From contig CM039128.1 of assembly GCA_022036555.1 (NCBI GenBank), forward strand, positions 18,191,640-18,255,639: 64,000 nt of DNA, written 5' to 3'. Of this stretch, positions 9,143 to 21,151 are shown one piece after another. The translations under genes were made by a program, and so were the position numbers. Below the pieces are notes generated by a model. The model was given only the letters and a program-made list of their open reading frames with translations, did no database searches and was not told where the DNA came from. This DNA comes from Microstegium vimineum. Lineage: Eukaryota > Streptophyta > Magnoliopsida > Poales > Poaceae. Every line of letters begins with the position of its first letter. Positions within the stretch are counted from its first letter, which is position 1.

Positions 9143-12033
9143 TGTAACACCCGAAAATTTGCATCACTTTTGAAAATGCTAAATTGATTTAATTATGCTT
9201 TTATATGCATTCAATTTAGTTGAAAATAAATAAAGATTTGGTGAAAATAAAACAACATGTAGAAACAGGTTGAGCATTCATGCTGGTGCATCTTATGTTT
9301 TGTATTGAGTGGTTTTGAAAAGATTCTAAACCTGATTTCGAAAAGGATTTGAAAATTCTTTTTTTGCAAAACCGTTTCTGGAAAATGAAAAAAAGACTTT
9401 CTTTTCCTCTCCTCCCTTGTTTTCTCCTTTTGGCCCGGCTGACCCCCCTTGCCGGCCCAGCCTTCTTCCCCACTCCTCTGTGCTCAGCCCAGCGCGTGGC
9501 CTGAGGCCCAGCTCGGCGGCCCATAAGCTTGAAGCGGGAGCGTTGCACACTCCCCTTCCCTTCTTTGTGCCACTGACGGTGCGGCCCCCCTTGTCAGCTC
9601 CCTATCTCCTCCTACCTTGAGTCAAGACCGATCAGGACATAGCAGAGTACCCCAACCGAATCCAACTCCCCCTCCCTTTTCACCGATTTCTCAGGATTTT
9701 TCTCCTAATCCGCTCGGGGTTGTGCCCTCGAAACCCCCGCATACCACCGCCTCCCTCTTCCCATCTACTGGCCCCCTCCCTTCGCCCTAGCTCTCTAGCA
9801 GAGCCGCAGCGCCGCCACGAGCCAAGCTCCGTCTACCATCGCCATTGAAGGTCACAGAGCCTCTCGGCCTCTCTCTCTCTCCCTTTTGAGCAAGTAGAGG
9901 TAACCTATAACACACTCTCGTGCTTGATTTGGCGATTCCTCGCCCTCAACGCCTGTGTTGCAGTAGCCGGAGCTCCGCCTCGACACGTCGTCGGCCGCCT
10001 CAGGAGCCCCTCTTCTCGTGCCAATCACCCAGGTGAGCTTCTGTTCCCCCCTTGTTTCCCCAGGCCTTTCGGTTGACCTTTTGGTGTCCCGAGGGCCCCT
10101 AACACCCTGCGCCGTTGAGCTCCAAGTCGGCAGTAATGGAGGACCACCACCCGGAGTTCCTGTTGCCGACCGACCACCCTCTGTTCCTCCACCTATTTCC
10201 CCCTGTTCTAATCTTGGTCGTCCGTCTTTGATCAGACGCATCACAGGAGCTGATACCCCTTCGCCTTGACACTTTGCACATGAAACCCTCACTTTTCCGC
10301 CCTCTCAACCTGCAGTCCTAAAACGCATTCCTTGTTTACGTTTTCGTCTCTAGAAAACACAATCGTTACCGGATTTATTTTATTTCGAAAATAAATCAAA
10401 AATGCTTATTTACAGAAATGCCATTGAATTTCAAAACCCCCTATCTTTCTCATTTTAAATCCGTTTTGAGCCGCTCAAATTGCGTTAGATTCATAATAAA
10501 ATTATATTTATGTTAATACCACTCTTAGTTATGTTTTAAAACTTTTTAATTTTGTGATTAGTTTTAAATTAATACCTTTGTATAGGAAAACTTGTTTAAA
10601 TCATAACTTAGTCGTTTTAGCTCCGTTTTTCATGAACGAAATGTCTATGTGATCGTAGCGATACATAGATTAGTTTTATAAACTTTTCATCTTAATTTAT
10701 TACTGTTGGTGTACTGTTATAATTATAGTTTTGTTTGCTTCGTGTATGATTGTCCGTTGGTTGATTGTTGATCAATATAGACGTTGAGCCACCAGTTGAA
10801 GAGTCTGAGTTTTTCTTCGATCAAGAATAGCAAGACCAACAGGAATAATTCAAAGAAGGCAAGTATAACATGGGATTATCCTTGTTGTCCTATTCATGAT
10901 TAATATAACTCATATGCATGATTCCTTGTCTACCATAGTTTGATCCTAGAGATTGATATCCTGAATACCTTGACACCTATGATTTGATCCACCATATATG
11001 ATTAGTATTGCTAGTGCTCAACCTGGATGTACATGATCTTAATTTGTTAATGACTATATGCAATAATGGTAAAACTTGCTTTTTAGCAACACTGGAATAT
11101 AGGAGCTTATCTGTCGGCAAAATTTGGGATATACAATACAACCACGAGGGCTATATGGCTCTGGCTTTAGCTCAGTATGGGGACCTTTTCTAGCTCGTTC
11201 AGTGGTTACCTTTATGGCACAAAATGGGCCATAGAGAGACGGGTATAGTGTGGTTCCTAATCTATGGGCATAGCCGCGAAGGAGTGTGACCGTAGACAGG
11301 TTGGCTCTCACACCCCCTGTCATGAACCTTGCGGCCTTAGCTTGTTAGACGAACCCTTGAAAGGTTTCATAGTGAGCCCTGCCGACCTTCCTTGGAAGTG
11401 GGTTAAGAGGCTGATCTCCTCGAGCGAAAGGGTAAATCACGACTCGTGTGTAAAGATGTACACCTCTGCACAGAGTTAAAAACTATCATGATAGCCGTGC
11501 TCACGGACACGAGCTGGTCGGAAAACTCACAAAATTATTGGGTTCTTATTTCTATGTGGCTTATGCAAGTATTATTTATTTATTGTATCATTTTTATTTA
11601 CTTTATGATCATGGATATTTGTGGTTATGCAAATTACCTTGGCAACTGTTGATATTAATGTGAACTTGACCTATTTAAAATGCTTACCGCTATGAACCAT
11701 GTATAACCTTTTGAGCTTCATGAACCCCGTGTTATATTTGTTGAGTACGTATGTGCTCACCCTTGCATTCAAACACCACAGATGAAGATTGAATTGATGA
11801 TTATCGCAATGAGTTCTAGTCTTAATGTCAACCAGTCCCTTTTGGAGCTTCCGCAGAAGTCATCGTTTAGTTAAGGATTTATTTGTTTAAGACTCTGTAT
11901 TGAATATTCATTCGCTATGTAATAAGCACTGTGATGGTACTTTTATAATTTGTCAACTCATGTGTGCGATTATTCCTGGGGTGCACATGAGCCTTTTATG
12001 CACTTGTTTTTGTTCTTAAAAATGGGTGTGACA
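9143..12033. repeat. Solo LTR K of a Ty3/Gypsy element (Tekay-like termini), 2891 bp
   Basis: Begins TGTAACACCCG and ends GGGTGTGACA, flanked by a perfect 5-bp target duplication TGAGC (9138-9142 and 12034-12038). Copia E resumes exactly after it. There is no primer site, polypurine tract or coding region, so it is a solo LTR left by recombination between the two LTRs of a full element. TGTAACACC/GGTGTTACA termini are shared with element G (LTR end at 56543), which suggests the same lineage. The interior has a GC-rich, CT-rich part (9420-10320) and is otherwise AT-rich. No gene is supported. Confidence 0.88.
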
Positions 12034-12176
12034 TGAGCCAACCAAGGTTGATGAAGCTTTGAAGGATGTTGATTGGATCAATGCTATGCATGAAGAGCTT
12101 AACAACTTCACAAGAAATCAAGTTTGGGAATTGGTAGAAAGACCAAAGAAGCACAATGTCATTGGAACCAAATGGG
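12034..12176 (+). pseudogene. Copia E start of reverse transcriptase
   Basis: Encodes VDEALKDVDWINAMHEELNN and on through ELVERPKKHNVIGTKW, the conserved entry to Copia RT (compare copy F near 26900). It ends at about 12176, where Tat element D3 sequence begins. The palm with the YVDD motif is missing, so no polymerase is encoded. The first five bases are the right copy of the K target duplication and also part of the original E codons. Confidence 0.85.
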
Positions 12177-13213
12177 TCGCGCAAAGTTTGGGAAGTTTGG
12201 GAAGTTGATCGCCATTGAAGAAGTTCTTGCAAAGGGTCGCACCTCCTGATGAGAGAAGAAGTCGTCATTGGAGTGGTTGTCGGAGCGCTTCAGTCGCAGG
12301 AGTTGTTGGTAATTTGCAGTGATAACACGTGGAAATCGAAATGACGGCATGGATATTTTGGAGGGAAAAATTACAATAGAGCAAATTTCGGTGCATAAGA
12401 TATTTTATACTCCAAAATTGGAGGGCATGTGTTGACACCGTTTTTTGTACGGGTCAGTATTAAACCATGTGCATTGATCGTCAAGGGGGTAATCGTTGTT
12501 CCTCATCGGCATCAAGATGCTGCCGGTTGATTGAAGAAGCGTCAAGGGAGAAAGAGAAGAAAGTTGTGTGCCGATTGGACAGTTGCCGATGAAGATGTTG
12601 CCGATAGGGAAGCATGCTGGTGAATGCAGAATGGTATGACTGACGATAGCGGAGGTTGCCGACGGCGTTAGAGGAAGGTTGTAGATTGAAGGAAATCCGA
12701 CGATGGAAGGTGTCATCGTAACGAAAACAGATATGGAAACTAGTGATTATATACTAGTATTTGTTTTTTAGTTTGAGTCCGACTCTTGCACGAGTCGTTT
12801 ATTTCCTTAAAAATAGGAGTTTTGTTTAGGTATAAGTCGTGTCTATGTACAACTCCTTCTACCGGAGTATAAATATGTACCTAGGGCTTGCGTGAAAGAG
12901 ACAATCAATCAAATACAAATCTATTACTTTTATCTACTTTTCCAGCATCTACTTTTATCGCATTAGTTCTAGTTTATTCACGAGTTCTTACGATCTCGAC
13001 GGGCTGCATCTACAAGACCTCCGTCTACCTCACGAGTTCCGATTTTTGAGCAATCTGAGCCTTGACGTCCGGACGCATCGTCGTCGTCTCGTTCATCGTT
13101 GTTCTAGTTATCATCCTTGTCGATTAACTGGTCAAATCGACTGGCACACCTTGGAAATCGAGTTCGGGTATAAGCCCAAGGTGTTCGCAGATCCGACGTT
13201 TTTTGTGTCAACA
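12177..13213 (+). mobile_element. Tat-lineage element D3, 3' end only
   Basis: From about 12208 it matches D1 7081-7140 (the antisense PMD gene's exon 1 region, minus strand), then a polypurine tract at 12417-12429 and the complete 3' LTR at 12430-13213 (784 bp, TGTTGACACC to GTGTCAACA). A short direct repeat of TTTGGGAAG lies at the fusion with Copia E. The LTR end abuts non-element DNA at 13214, so D3 probably inserted there and its upstream part was later lost together with the rest of E. TATA box at 12868-12875. Confidence 0.85.
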
Positions 13214-13556
13214 ATATCTAAAGGAAAAAGGCATCGTTGACCAACAATGTGTTGCAGCACATAGATGTTGAGTACGTGTTATCTATACCGTCCAAATATG
13301 CTTTGAGATTCGTGCTAAGTCATACTCTCTCACTGTTTGGTACTACTGTTTTCAAATGCACGTATCTCGATGCAGCATTCGACACTGAAGATAGCGCGTG
13401 CCAGCATTCGACACTGAAGATAGCGCGTGCCGAACACATACACACCCAAAAACTGCATTCCTGAAAAAACTGATGGCCACGAAAATTGGAGACAATAAAC
13501 TATACTATAATTTTCTTTTTTGAAAACCATATCTAAAGGAAAAAGGCATCGTTGAC
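13214..13556. repeat. 28-bp direct repeat flanking a 287-bp segment beside the D3 LTR
   Basis: The 28 bases beginning ATATCTAAAGG at 13214-13241 recur exactly at 13529-13556. Between them lie 287 bp that include a perfect 29-bp tandem duplication near 13374-13431 (CAGCATTCGACACTGAAG core). The first repeat starts exactly at the outer end of the D3 LTR. The segment has no terminal inverted repeats, tail or coding content. It may be filler from break repair; 28 bp is too long for a usual transposon target duplication. Confidence 0.7.
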
Positions 13557-15210
13557 TCGTAGTAGCGAGAGATCTTGTCTAAGTGTACTTGAACACTATC
13601 TTAGATCTTGGATTATTTCTGGTATGGATCAGAGTGAAAAGACAACCATGTGGTTTGAGAGAACATCCTCAGACTATGTTTCACAATCCCCATATAACAT
13701 GTTCACAGTTTCAAGTGTTGTTGTACTTAAGAATAATTACATACAAGCACCTTGAAAGTTAAGGTACAGTTGCCACATCATTTTCATAATGTTTCATGAT
13801 TTTCTAAACTTTAGCTAGGTTTGCTCACATAAACCTTTAGAAAAGTAGGATCCACTTTTATTTGTATCCTTGAGACCTTGAGGTAAAGCTCCCAAATAGA
13901 TGTAGCATTGATCTCTATTGCTAAAACCTGAAACATCAGCCATATACAAAAAAAAAAACATTGCTAAGTATGCCAAGGCGAAAAGAGGAAGCCACAAAAC
14001 CAGACTTCAGAATGGACAAGTATGCCAAATGTAATTTCAAAAGAGGTGACTTTATTTGGTAAGGAAAAACAAAGAAATGGTCAAAAATGCTTGCTCTAGG
14101 ATCCTTTATTTGGGTTCATTTTCATAGCTTGGTTGTACTATACTGTACTGCTGCTTCATGGTATTTCTTCTACTTCAAAAATGTTGAGCGGTTGTATACT
14201 ACACACTCCACCCCTTTTTTTTAAGAATGGCAGTAGCTGATTAATGATAGCAGTTGGGAAAACAAATACCTGATCTATAAAAGCGAAAGAGTTCTGTTGC
14301 CAATTTGAGGATCGTGGCTGACCATAGACCTCGTCAATCCATCAGGTGTGTAACAGGCTCAACAATCCTCTATTAGTGCTGATTTGCCACTATTTCCTCT
14401 TATCCTTCTTAAGTCTTGCTTCTTATGATATCTCTACAATGATATATATAGATCATATGAAAATTTAGCTAAGATACAGTCAATAGAATCACACTACATG
14501 AGTTCATTTGAAGATTGAAAAGAACTGATAAGAGTAGCTACTATCCCAAAGAATAACCTACATAAGCAATGGTTTTATCCTGCATTCTGAAATATATCAA
14601 AATTAGTATTTCCCTATTGACTCAAATATCTAGCCAAACAGTACAGCATACACCATCTCCAAATTTAAGGTTGGCTATGTACCTTCTCAAGAACTGAGGC
14701 CTCAAACTATGGCATCTCACAAGTCACAAGCTTCATGCTGCCATCCAAACTTTTCAAATGCAAAATTTGTTCATTGGGTTAATTTGTAGGACCAACTCTC
14801 TGAAAGCATGTTTTTCTACTTTACTTACTGTCAGGCAATGGATCTGCACTTGGAGGTTTTCTTCTGAGGATGTATGCTGATCTGCAAACTTCGAGTTAGA
14901 TGCAAAAGTTGAAAGAAAATGAGAATGAAGGTAGGTGTGATAAAAAGAAACTTTAGAGGTATTGTTTCTGTGTAGACCTGGATGAGTCAAAACCAATGGA
15001 TCTAGTTAGAGGATTTCAGAATAATTTATGTGCCCTTCTCCCATTTCCAAAGAATAAACAACATGAAAAATGCAAGAATATGCCAAAGTTTTTTTTTGTT
15101 TGATCAAGTGTCTGAATATTGAATGCAGATGGTGCACGTGCTATAGGTTGACCTTCACTCGACATCATCAGGATGTCAATAGAATATTTCTGTAAAAGGT
15201 GAAGCTATAC

Positions 15211-15274
15211 CATTTCCTTCAAGAGGGTGTTCCCATCCTTAGTTAGCTTCATTTCACCAGCTCCACCCACAAGC
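15211..15274 (-). pseudogene. CCT6: Isolated exon of chaperonin CCT subunit zeta (TCP-1 zeta)
   Basis: The 64-nt segment reads VGGAGEMKLTKDGNTLLKEM, matching the conserved plant CCT zeta N-terminal region, where the segment GAGD-KLTKDGNTLL(K)EM binds nucleotide in the cytosolic chaperonin ring. It has an intron-like acceptor (CTGCAG before 15274) and donor (GTATAG after 15211), so flanking intron came with it and it is not a processed copy. The preceding exon (with the NLGPKG motif) and the following exon (with GDGTTS) are not found nearby on this strand. It is therefore a captured or leftover gene fragment. Identification rests on about 20 residues. Confidence 0.6.
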
Positions 15275-15841
15275 CTGCAGCCAGATTAAAATAGGGCTTT
15301 AAATTGGATTAGTTCATGCCAAAAAGAAATACGAAGAAAAATCAACCAGCACATGAAAGAGAACAAAAGAAATCTTTTCAGCCAAATGTACTCCTCAAAA
15401 TGAAGAGCGGTGCCACTAATTTTGCAATTGGGTTTAAGAAAAAAATTGTCAGTAACTATGAGTGAGTATTATAGGCTATAGATTAGATGGAGCACTGGAG
15501 CCCAATCCATACACACATTCAACCAGCCACCCTCCACTCTCCAGTCTTGATCTTTGAGAGAAGAGTAAAAGAAAAAATAAATCTGAGCACACAAAAGCTA
15601 ACTATGGGTACAAAGGAGAAAAGAATGGATTAAACATGCTACCAACCAAGGGAAAAATTTCTTGCATGTGTAGAAAAGAATGGCCGTGTTGTTTCAAAAA
15701 TTTTGTTGTCCTCTCATTTTATTTCTTGCATGTGATCAGGTAGCACCTACTAAAAAGATAAGGATTTTCTCTGATGACAAACAGAAGGTAAAACACGTAT
15801 TGGTTTAGAAAACCGCAAGTACGATATCTTTTACTACTTAC

Positions 15842-15992
15842 CAAGTTCTCGGATACAAAACGATGGTGGCTGAGGGATTCTGCAAGCTGAGCCTGAAGCC
15901 TCTGTATGTGTACACACACAACTAAACTGAGATATGAATGACAGCATATCAGTTTGGATGAAAAGTCTAGGTTGCGTTAGCAAGACGATACC
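15842..15992 (-). other. Two exon-like segments of unknown origin
   Basis: The 60-nt piece 15901-15842 reads RLQAQLAESLSHHRFVSENL. It is preceded by CATACAG and followed by GTAAGTAG, good splice signals in phase 0. An upstream piece ends at 15992 with CTACAG followed by GTATCG and reads MWSKCKLQ in the matching phase. Together they would give a short helical, Gln/Leu-rich stretch. I do not recognise the gene. The phase does not fit the CCT zeta exon further along, so they are probably from a different source. Confidence 0.35.
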
Positions 15993-17148
15993 TGTAGTTT
16001 GCATTTGCTCCACATGGGAAGAAAAAGAAAATGCTACGACAAATAAATGCAAGCGACAAAAAAAAATTTGAAGGCGAGATCAGAAACAACATGAAAATGT
16101 GGAGCCAGAATGATTTCATCCAAACATTAAAGCTCCAAAAAACAGAGCTTTCTGAAATCAAGTAGCCATTAAAACATGAAGCTTGTAAAATACAAAGAAA
16201 GGAACAGTGAAGAACTCACTGAGGCAGCAAGAAATTTGTTTCCAGCAATGACGGACCTAGTATATAGCGACATTGAGTCCAAAGTTAATTCTATGGAGAG
16301 ATACTGGTGTACTTAGATGAACATGCCTTTCTTTTTTATGCCTTTCTAATCTATTGCCTACAAGACTGTAATTACAAGGCAATAAATTACCTTAAGCCAT
16401 ACTAATCACAAACCATACTTTTCAGTATTCACACATCAGAAAAGGTAACCCAAACAAACAACCTATCTTGGCCCTTTCAACGATGACATCAACTAATTAG
16501 GAAGCAATATTGGTTTATTCTTCATTTTAAATAAAGCAAAATTCTATTTATGTGATAATCCTCTAGATACCTTCAGTTAAATAGAACAATATATTCATCT
16601 GCTCTATGCCTGGTAAATTATTTGCTGGAATAATCATGTTGTTGTGACAAAGAACAAAAGAGAACATAGGTAGTTTACCTCTTGACCTGGTGACACGATC
16701 TTTGCTTGTCAGGATCTTTTCACCTTTCTAAGTAGTAGCTATTGTTTCATGCTTTCTCTACATAATAAACATAGACAAATAAAAATACAAAATCTAAGAA
16801 ATTAGAACAAATAATTCAGTCTAACAATCTAATTAAATTATATAGAATATTTAATGTAGGAACTAAAGCACTTAAGATAGGCTGGACACGTAAGTCATAA
16901 ATGGATACATCATAGACCTTGAGTTGCTATAGACCGTTACAATCTAGTTTCTTTAGTTGCCTGATTAGCGTTACATACCTGGCTTGGCCTTGGGAAGTTC
17001 AGAATTGGAGTTGGTTGCTGCAATGTGCTGCCATATGTTGTGATTTAGCCACTCCACCTCAGTCCTCACCGGCAATGGGAAAAGATGACAGAGGTATTCA
17101 TGCCCAGCGCCAGTGCCTGCAACTGCAGCACGCAAACCAATAGAGCGA

Positions 17149-17779
17149 TTAGATTTTCGTAGGGAAAAAAGAGGTTAGAGGAGTGGTGCTCATGCGAGCC
17201 ATCTGCCGGGAGGTCGGGAAAAAAGGAAAGCGCCAGAGTGGAGAGATGCTCACCAGGGTCAGGATCGCGTGCTCACCGCCAGATCGAAAACAGATGTGGT
17301 GATCGAGGGGCACCAGAGATCCGTACCTTGGCAGCCTCGTGGAATGCGACGACGTGACCTTGTCCTCCATGGGCTCCAACGCTGATGAGCTCGGCCGTGC
17401 GGATCTGATGGAGTCCGTGTCGACGGGCTCCCGGTGGTCTGCCTCCGAGGGTGGGGGCCGCGCGCGGGCCGCGGCATGCACGACACCAGGGCGAGGTCGA
17501 GTGACGGTTGATGGGTAGAACGGAGCACGGGGTGGTAATGGTGGGGCGTAGGAGGGGAAGCGGCGCGGCCGGGAGGAGCGACGGTTGGAGTGGAGGCGCG
17601 GCAGAGGGGCAGCTTGGAGAGCGGGTTCCGGCGGAGTGCGGGGACGCTCGGGAAGCATCGGCGAGGCTGCGGCTGCCACGAAGAATGGGCCGGTGGCGGC
17701 GGTGGCGATCCAGGAACATCCCTAGCGGGAGAGGAGGGAGGGGGGTAGTGGGAGGGAGCGGGATGGGTGGGATCGACAA
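17149..17779 (-). other. GC-rich divergent open region, possible first exon
   Basis: High-GC DNA just upstream of, and divergent from, the zf-C3Hc3H gene. Three overlapping minus-strand frames are open because of composition. The most exon-like ends ISVGAHGGQGHVVAFHEAAK at about 17331, followed by a GTACGG donor-like site. Products are Pro/Arg/Ser-rich without a recognised domain. The long frames open at non-ATG codons; internal ATGs exist. It could be a first exon or leader of a divergent transcript, or simply a CpG-rich promoter region. Confidence 0.3.
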
Positions 17780-18032
17780 TTTTTTTGTTTTTGTCGCGAG
17801 ACAGGTTGGAGCCTGGTTGTGTGGGAGCTTGTGGGGTAAGGAAGTGATATCAGAATTCCCACTTAAAAAAAAGATTTAAAAGCATGACGTGCATCTTGTA
17901 CCGTCGACCGTCGAGGCATTGACCCTCCAGCAAACCACAAAGAATCCATCCCCTCCTCCGTCCTCTCCAACATCACAGCTCCCAAGAAACCACCCCAAAT
18001 TGCGCACCCGGCTGTACGAATCTCCGCGCGGC

Positions 18033-19840
18033 ATGGCCTCATCCCGGAACCCCGATGTACTGGCGGCGCCGGCGCTGACTCCGGCGCCCGCAGCGGTGCC
18101 GCTTGAGGCGCAGGCTGAGAACCCTAGCATTTCCTGCGGCGACCCGCCGTCGCCCGAGATGGAGACCACGGCGGAGGCGCTCACGCGGGAGGAGGTCCTC
18201 CGGCGGCGCCGGCGGCGCGCGGCCCGGCTAGCCAGTGTGTACCGCCGGCTCTACTGGGCCATGTCCGAGGAGGTGCGCGCGCGGCACCGGCAGTACGTTT
18301 GGGACCTCGCCCGCAGCCCACTGGAGGCAGAACAGCCGCTAGCCCCTCCGGGCCCCCCCATCCCGGTGGCCGGGGAGGCACCGAGGCCGGCGCCGGTGCC
18401 GGTGCCGAGGAGGAAGAAGTGCGGGTTCACAGGGTGCAAGGTGCGGGCCATGGCCACGACCCGCTTCTGCCACTCCCACATCCTCTCCGATCCCAAACAG
18501 CTGCTATACAAGCCCTGCGCGTACATCACCAAGAGGTTCGTCTCTTCTCCCTATACTACACGTGATTTGGAAGAAGGATGACGTGGATCTTGGTCTGATT
18601 AGGGTTTACTGATTCCGTCGGTCTGGATCTGGCCAGCTAGTCATTCAGGTTTAGTGTTTCTGAGAGGGGACGCAACCTCTATATCTCAGTTGCCGGTTGT
18701 ATTGACATGCTTCTCTGGAGAAATCTTTGAGATGACCAGCATTTGTGCGTTTTTGTATATGTCAATGACTGATTGAAATACATGGGGTCATTTTGTGTGC
18801 CGTTTTGTGATTTCATTTTGAAGGAAAGTGTTTTTTTTTTTTAATTTCATTCAATAGTTCAAAATTGGATATGTGGGCTCCAGATCAGTTGCTCATTGTC
18901 ATTGGATACTCTGTTGCCCCACTTATCTGTTGTGTAGACATGTGTTTTCAATCTAGGTGTTGGCTAAATTTGTTCATTGTGCAGCATAAATTGGTGTGCT
19001 TGTCTTTTCATTTCTAACTTCCCGCTTATGGATAGCTGATGATGTCTCATTTCATAGAATTGTCCCAGTGAACTATAGGAACCTTTGCTTTTAATAGCAA
19101 GCTATTTTATGATTTAGCAGAGTTGGAACGATCAGTTTCAGCAAATAATGTATGACAATAAGCACATAATGTATACGGCTGTTTTTCTCTGTCTAAGTGA
19201 GCTGATACATGTTTGCTAATGACATATGATTTCCTATCATCATCATCATCTGAGTTCCATCTAAATAGGTTGTCATTTTGAGTAAACAACTCAAATTGGA
19301 CATGCTTTAATTTCTGTGGTTGTCTACTTTATTCAGATTTTGCTGTTTTCATATTTTGATTTGCATCACTTAACCTAATTAGAATTTGAAAACTCTGTTT
19401 CAAAGGCGTCGCCTAGGCGTCCATGCAGACCCAGCTTGCCTTGGGGGTCTTGTTATGCCTTTCTGCTTGAGTCATAGTTGGAATTTTTTTACTTAACCAC
19501 CAATACCATAGTAATTTTTTGAATACATTACTATTTCATACAGTTTTCTTCCCCTTAATTGATTTTAGCATGACTGCTCTAACTGTTGCCCTGTTTTTCC
19601 AGTGGGCTACAGGGTGGGCTTGTCACCTGTGGAAGGCCTATCATAAAGTCTGCAGCTCCCTCCCTCTGTAATATTCACTTGCAAAGATGTCAGAAAAGCA
19701 TTGCACAAGCTTATAGGAAGGTTGGCTTTAACCCACCCCTTACTGGCAAGGTCTCCCCGAAGTTTAGTGTTTTGGTTGCTGAATGTGTTCGTCAGATCCA
19801 AGACAGAAGGAAAAAATCACTGAAACCTTCAGCACGATAG
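18033..19840 (+). CDS. KANL2/INO80D-like zf-C3Hc3H protein, two exons (18033-18535, 19603-19840)
   Basis: Predicted 246-residue nuclear protein. Family members with this domain are subunits of chromatin complexes (NSL/KANL2, INO80D) and probably bind DNA or partner proteins. Layout: Pro/Ala-rich N-terminus (1-50); Arg-rich helical segment 52-92 (LRRRRRR, VYRRLYWAMSEEVR); then the C3Hc3H pair C130, C135, C146, H149 and C162, C177, C190, H193; a short basic tail ends KKSLKPSAR. The intron 18536-19602 (GT at 18536, TTTTTCCAG before 19603) splits the second finger, and exon phases fit exactly (503 and 238 nt). ATG 18033 was chosen for its GCGGCATGGC context; an in-frame ATG at 17889 would add 48 UTR-like residues. 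No lesions. It is the only intact host gene seen. Confidence 0.85.
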
Positions 19841-21151
19841 AAATGTCCTAAAGATGGAAATGTTGACTGAAACCATACCTCAATGTACATGTGTGCACAA
19901 ACTTCATGAGATTATTATCCTGAGGTTTATCCAAAGCAGTGATAATGTACTCTGCCAGATTACTAGAGTCAGTCCTGGTTGAATGATATGAATAATGGAA
20001 ACTTGCATGGTATGCATGAGTTGAAGATTAAGGTGTCATTGGAAGAATGGATGTCACGGGAATAGTTGTCAGTAGCATGTTTGAAAAAAAAATGGAATGG
20101 ACAAGCTCGTGGGAGAATCAAGTGTCAACTACGAGAGCACGCAGCATGCAGATATAGAATCTTGAGGAGTTCTATGCTCTATTATTTATCAGGCAGTCTT
20201 TATCATGAGCTTTTGCGAGTTGCTGAACATGCAGCAAGATGGGCATGGTTGTTGTCATGGTGTGTTTAACATCATCAGCTTGTTGGTAGTATTATACAGC
20301 CTGCATGAGAACTGGTGACTGCCAGCATCAAACCTACCTACTCACATTAAAAACTTGACCACTCGTAGGATATCACTGTTCACATATTGATTTGGATTCC
20401 ATTTGGAGTTAGAAAGATCCAAATTTCAATCTGTATTGCATGTATAGGTAGCTTGGCGGAAATTGTGCATATTCTTGAAGAAGCAGAATTATTTCTTTGA
20501 CAAATTGAGATTCAGTACAGGTGCTTATTGTGTGCTTTGCAGAGATGTATGAATGCAAGATCTGTACTTCCATGGCAAATGGAGTAATGGACTTAGCACA
20601 AATGAGATGCTACTTACTGAGAATGTTGTGCATCATCCACCAAAGTATGAGCCTTATAAAACATGCAGCAACGAGGATACTGCAGTATACATCTATGTTT
20701 ATTGTACGTTCGTTGCTTGGTTCTGTTATAAATTTCATGATGTTGCACAAATAATTACCCTTTGTGGCTTTATGTACTGTAGCTGATAAAATTTAAAATC
20801 TGGCTACAATGTAGTATAGGTGTACTGGATTGTTTGGTTGCAGTTTAATGGCTGTAAGAACTCAGGTCTGATAAGGGCTAAGGCGATAAACATCAGAGCA
20901 TTTTCCCTGACATCACAACTTTGTTGTTACCTGTTAGATGTTGCAATATGTAAATCAGTAAATGTCATTTGAGTTTACTTCTTTCTTGTTTATATTATCC
21001 TAGTTTTTGTCAGTGACAGCGACTGAGAAAATGTTTCTTTTTAGTGCCTTTTATCTTGCAAGTTATTCTTTGTCCATTCAAAGGTTATTTCCTAGAGCTG
21101 TAGCGCTTGGCGGCAAAAGCAGCACGGTCAGATGGTGAATTTTAAAATCGT
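19841..21151. other. 3' flank of the zf-C3Hc3H gene
   Basis: AT-rich sequence after the stop codon, up to the LINE tail. Only short frames without recognised domains occur. It probably contains the 3' UTR and polyadenylation site, but I cannot place either with confidence. No repeats or element ends were recognised. Confidence 0.45.

Larger units (their letters stand above)
2905..12176 (+). mobile_element. Ty1/Copia element E, Sirevirus-like, in three surviving pieces
   Basis: Pieces at 2905-3015, 8283-9142 and 12034-12176 are colinear with the pol gene of copy F (28609-25417, minus strand), so they are one element interrupted by D1 and K. Element A sits at its left edge and D3 replaces everything after the start of reverse transcriptase. 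E's LTRs and gag are not in the window. E is the oldest layer of the left block, since all other elements here interrupt it. Confidence 0.85.
13557..17148. other. Intergenic host DNA with exon-sized minus-strand fragments
   Basis: AT-rich sequence without LTR or element termini that I could recognise. It holds minus-strand exon-like pieces (CCT zeta at 15211-15274; coiled exon at 15842-15901; further splice-flanked short frames near 13870-13925 and 14831-14880). None join in one consistent reading phase. On the plus strand a 67-codon frame at 13552-13755 shows no recognised domain. I see no convincing complete gene. Confidence 0.5.

Noticed and set aside
9216..9620. Open frames on both strands within solo LTR K
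   Set aside because: They follow a local GC-rich patch and have no domain or counterpart in another element.
17508..17879. Plus-strand Gly/Arg-rich frame upstream of the host gene
   Set aside because: High GC leaves all frames open; no domain, and it ends before the chosen start of the zf-C3Hc3H gene.
17889..18032. Upstream in-frame ATG as the start of the zf-C3Hc3H protein
   Set aside because: The added 48 residues look like translated leader (CT- and CA-rich), while ATG 18033 has a strong cereal start context. Not excluded absolutely.
20521..20786. Short plus-strand frames after the host gene
   Set aside because: Two overlapping frames of 77 codons without domains or splice support; probably 3' flanking sequence.
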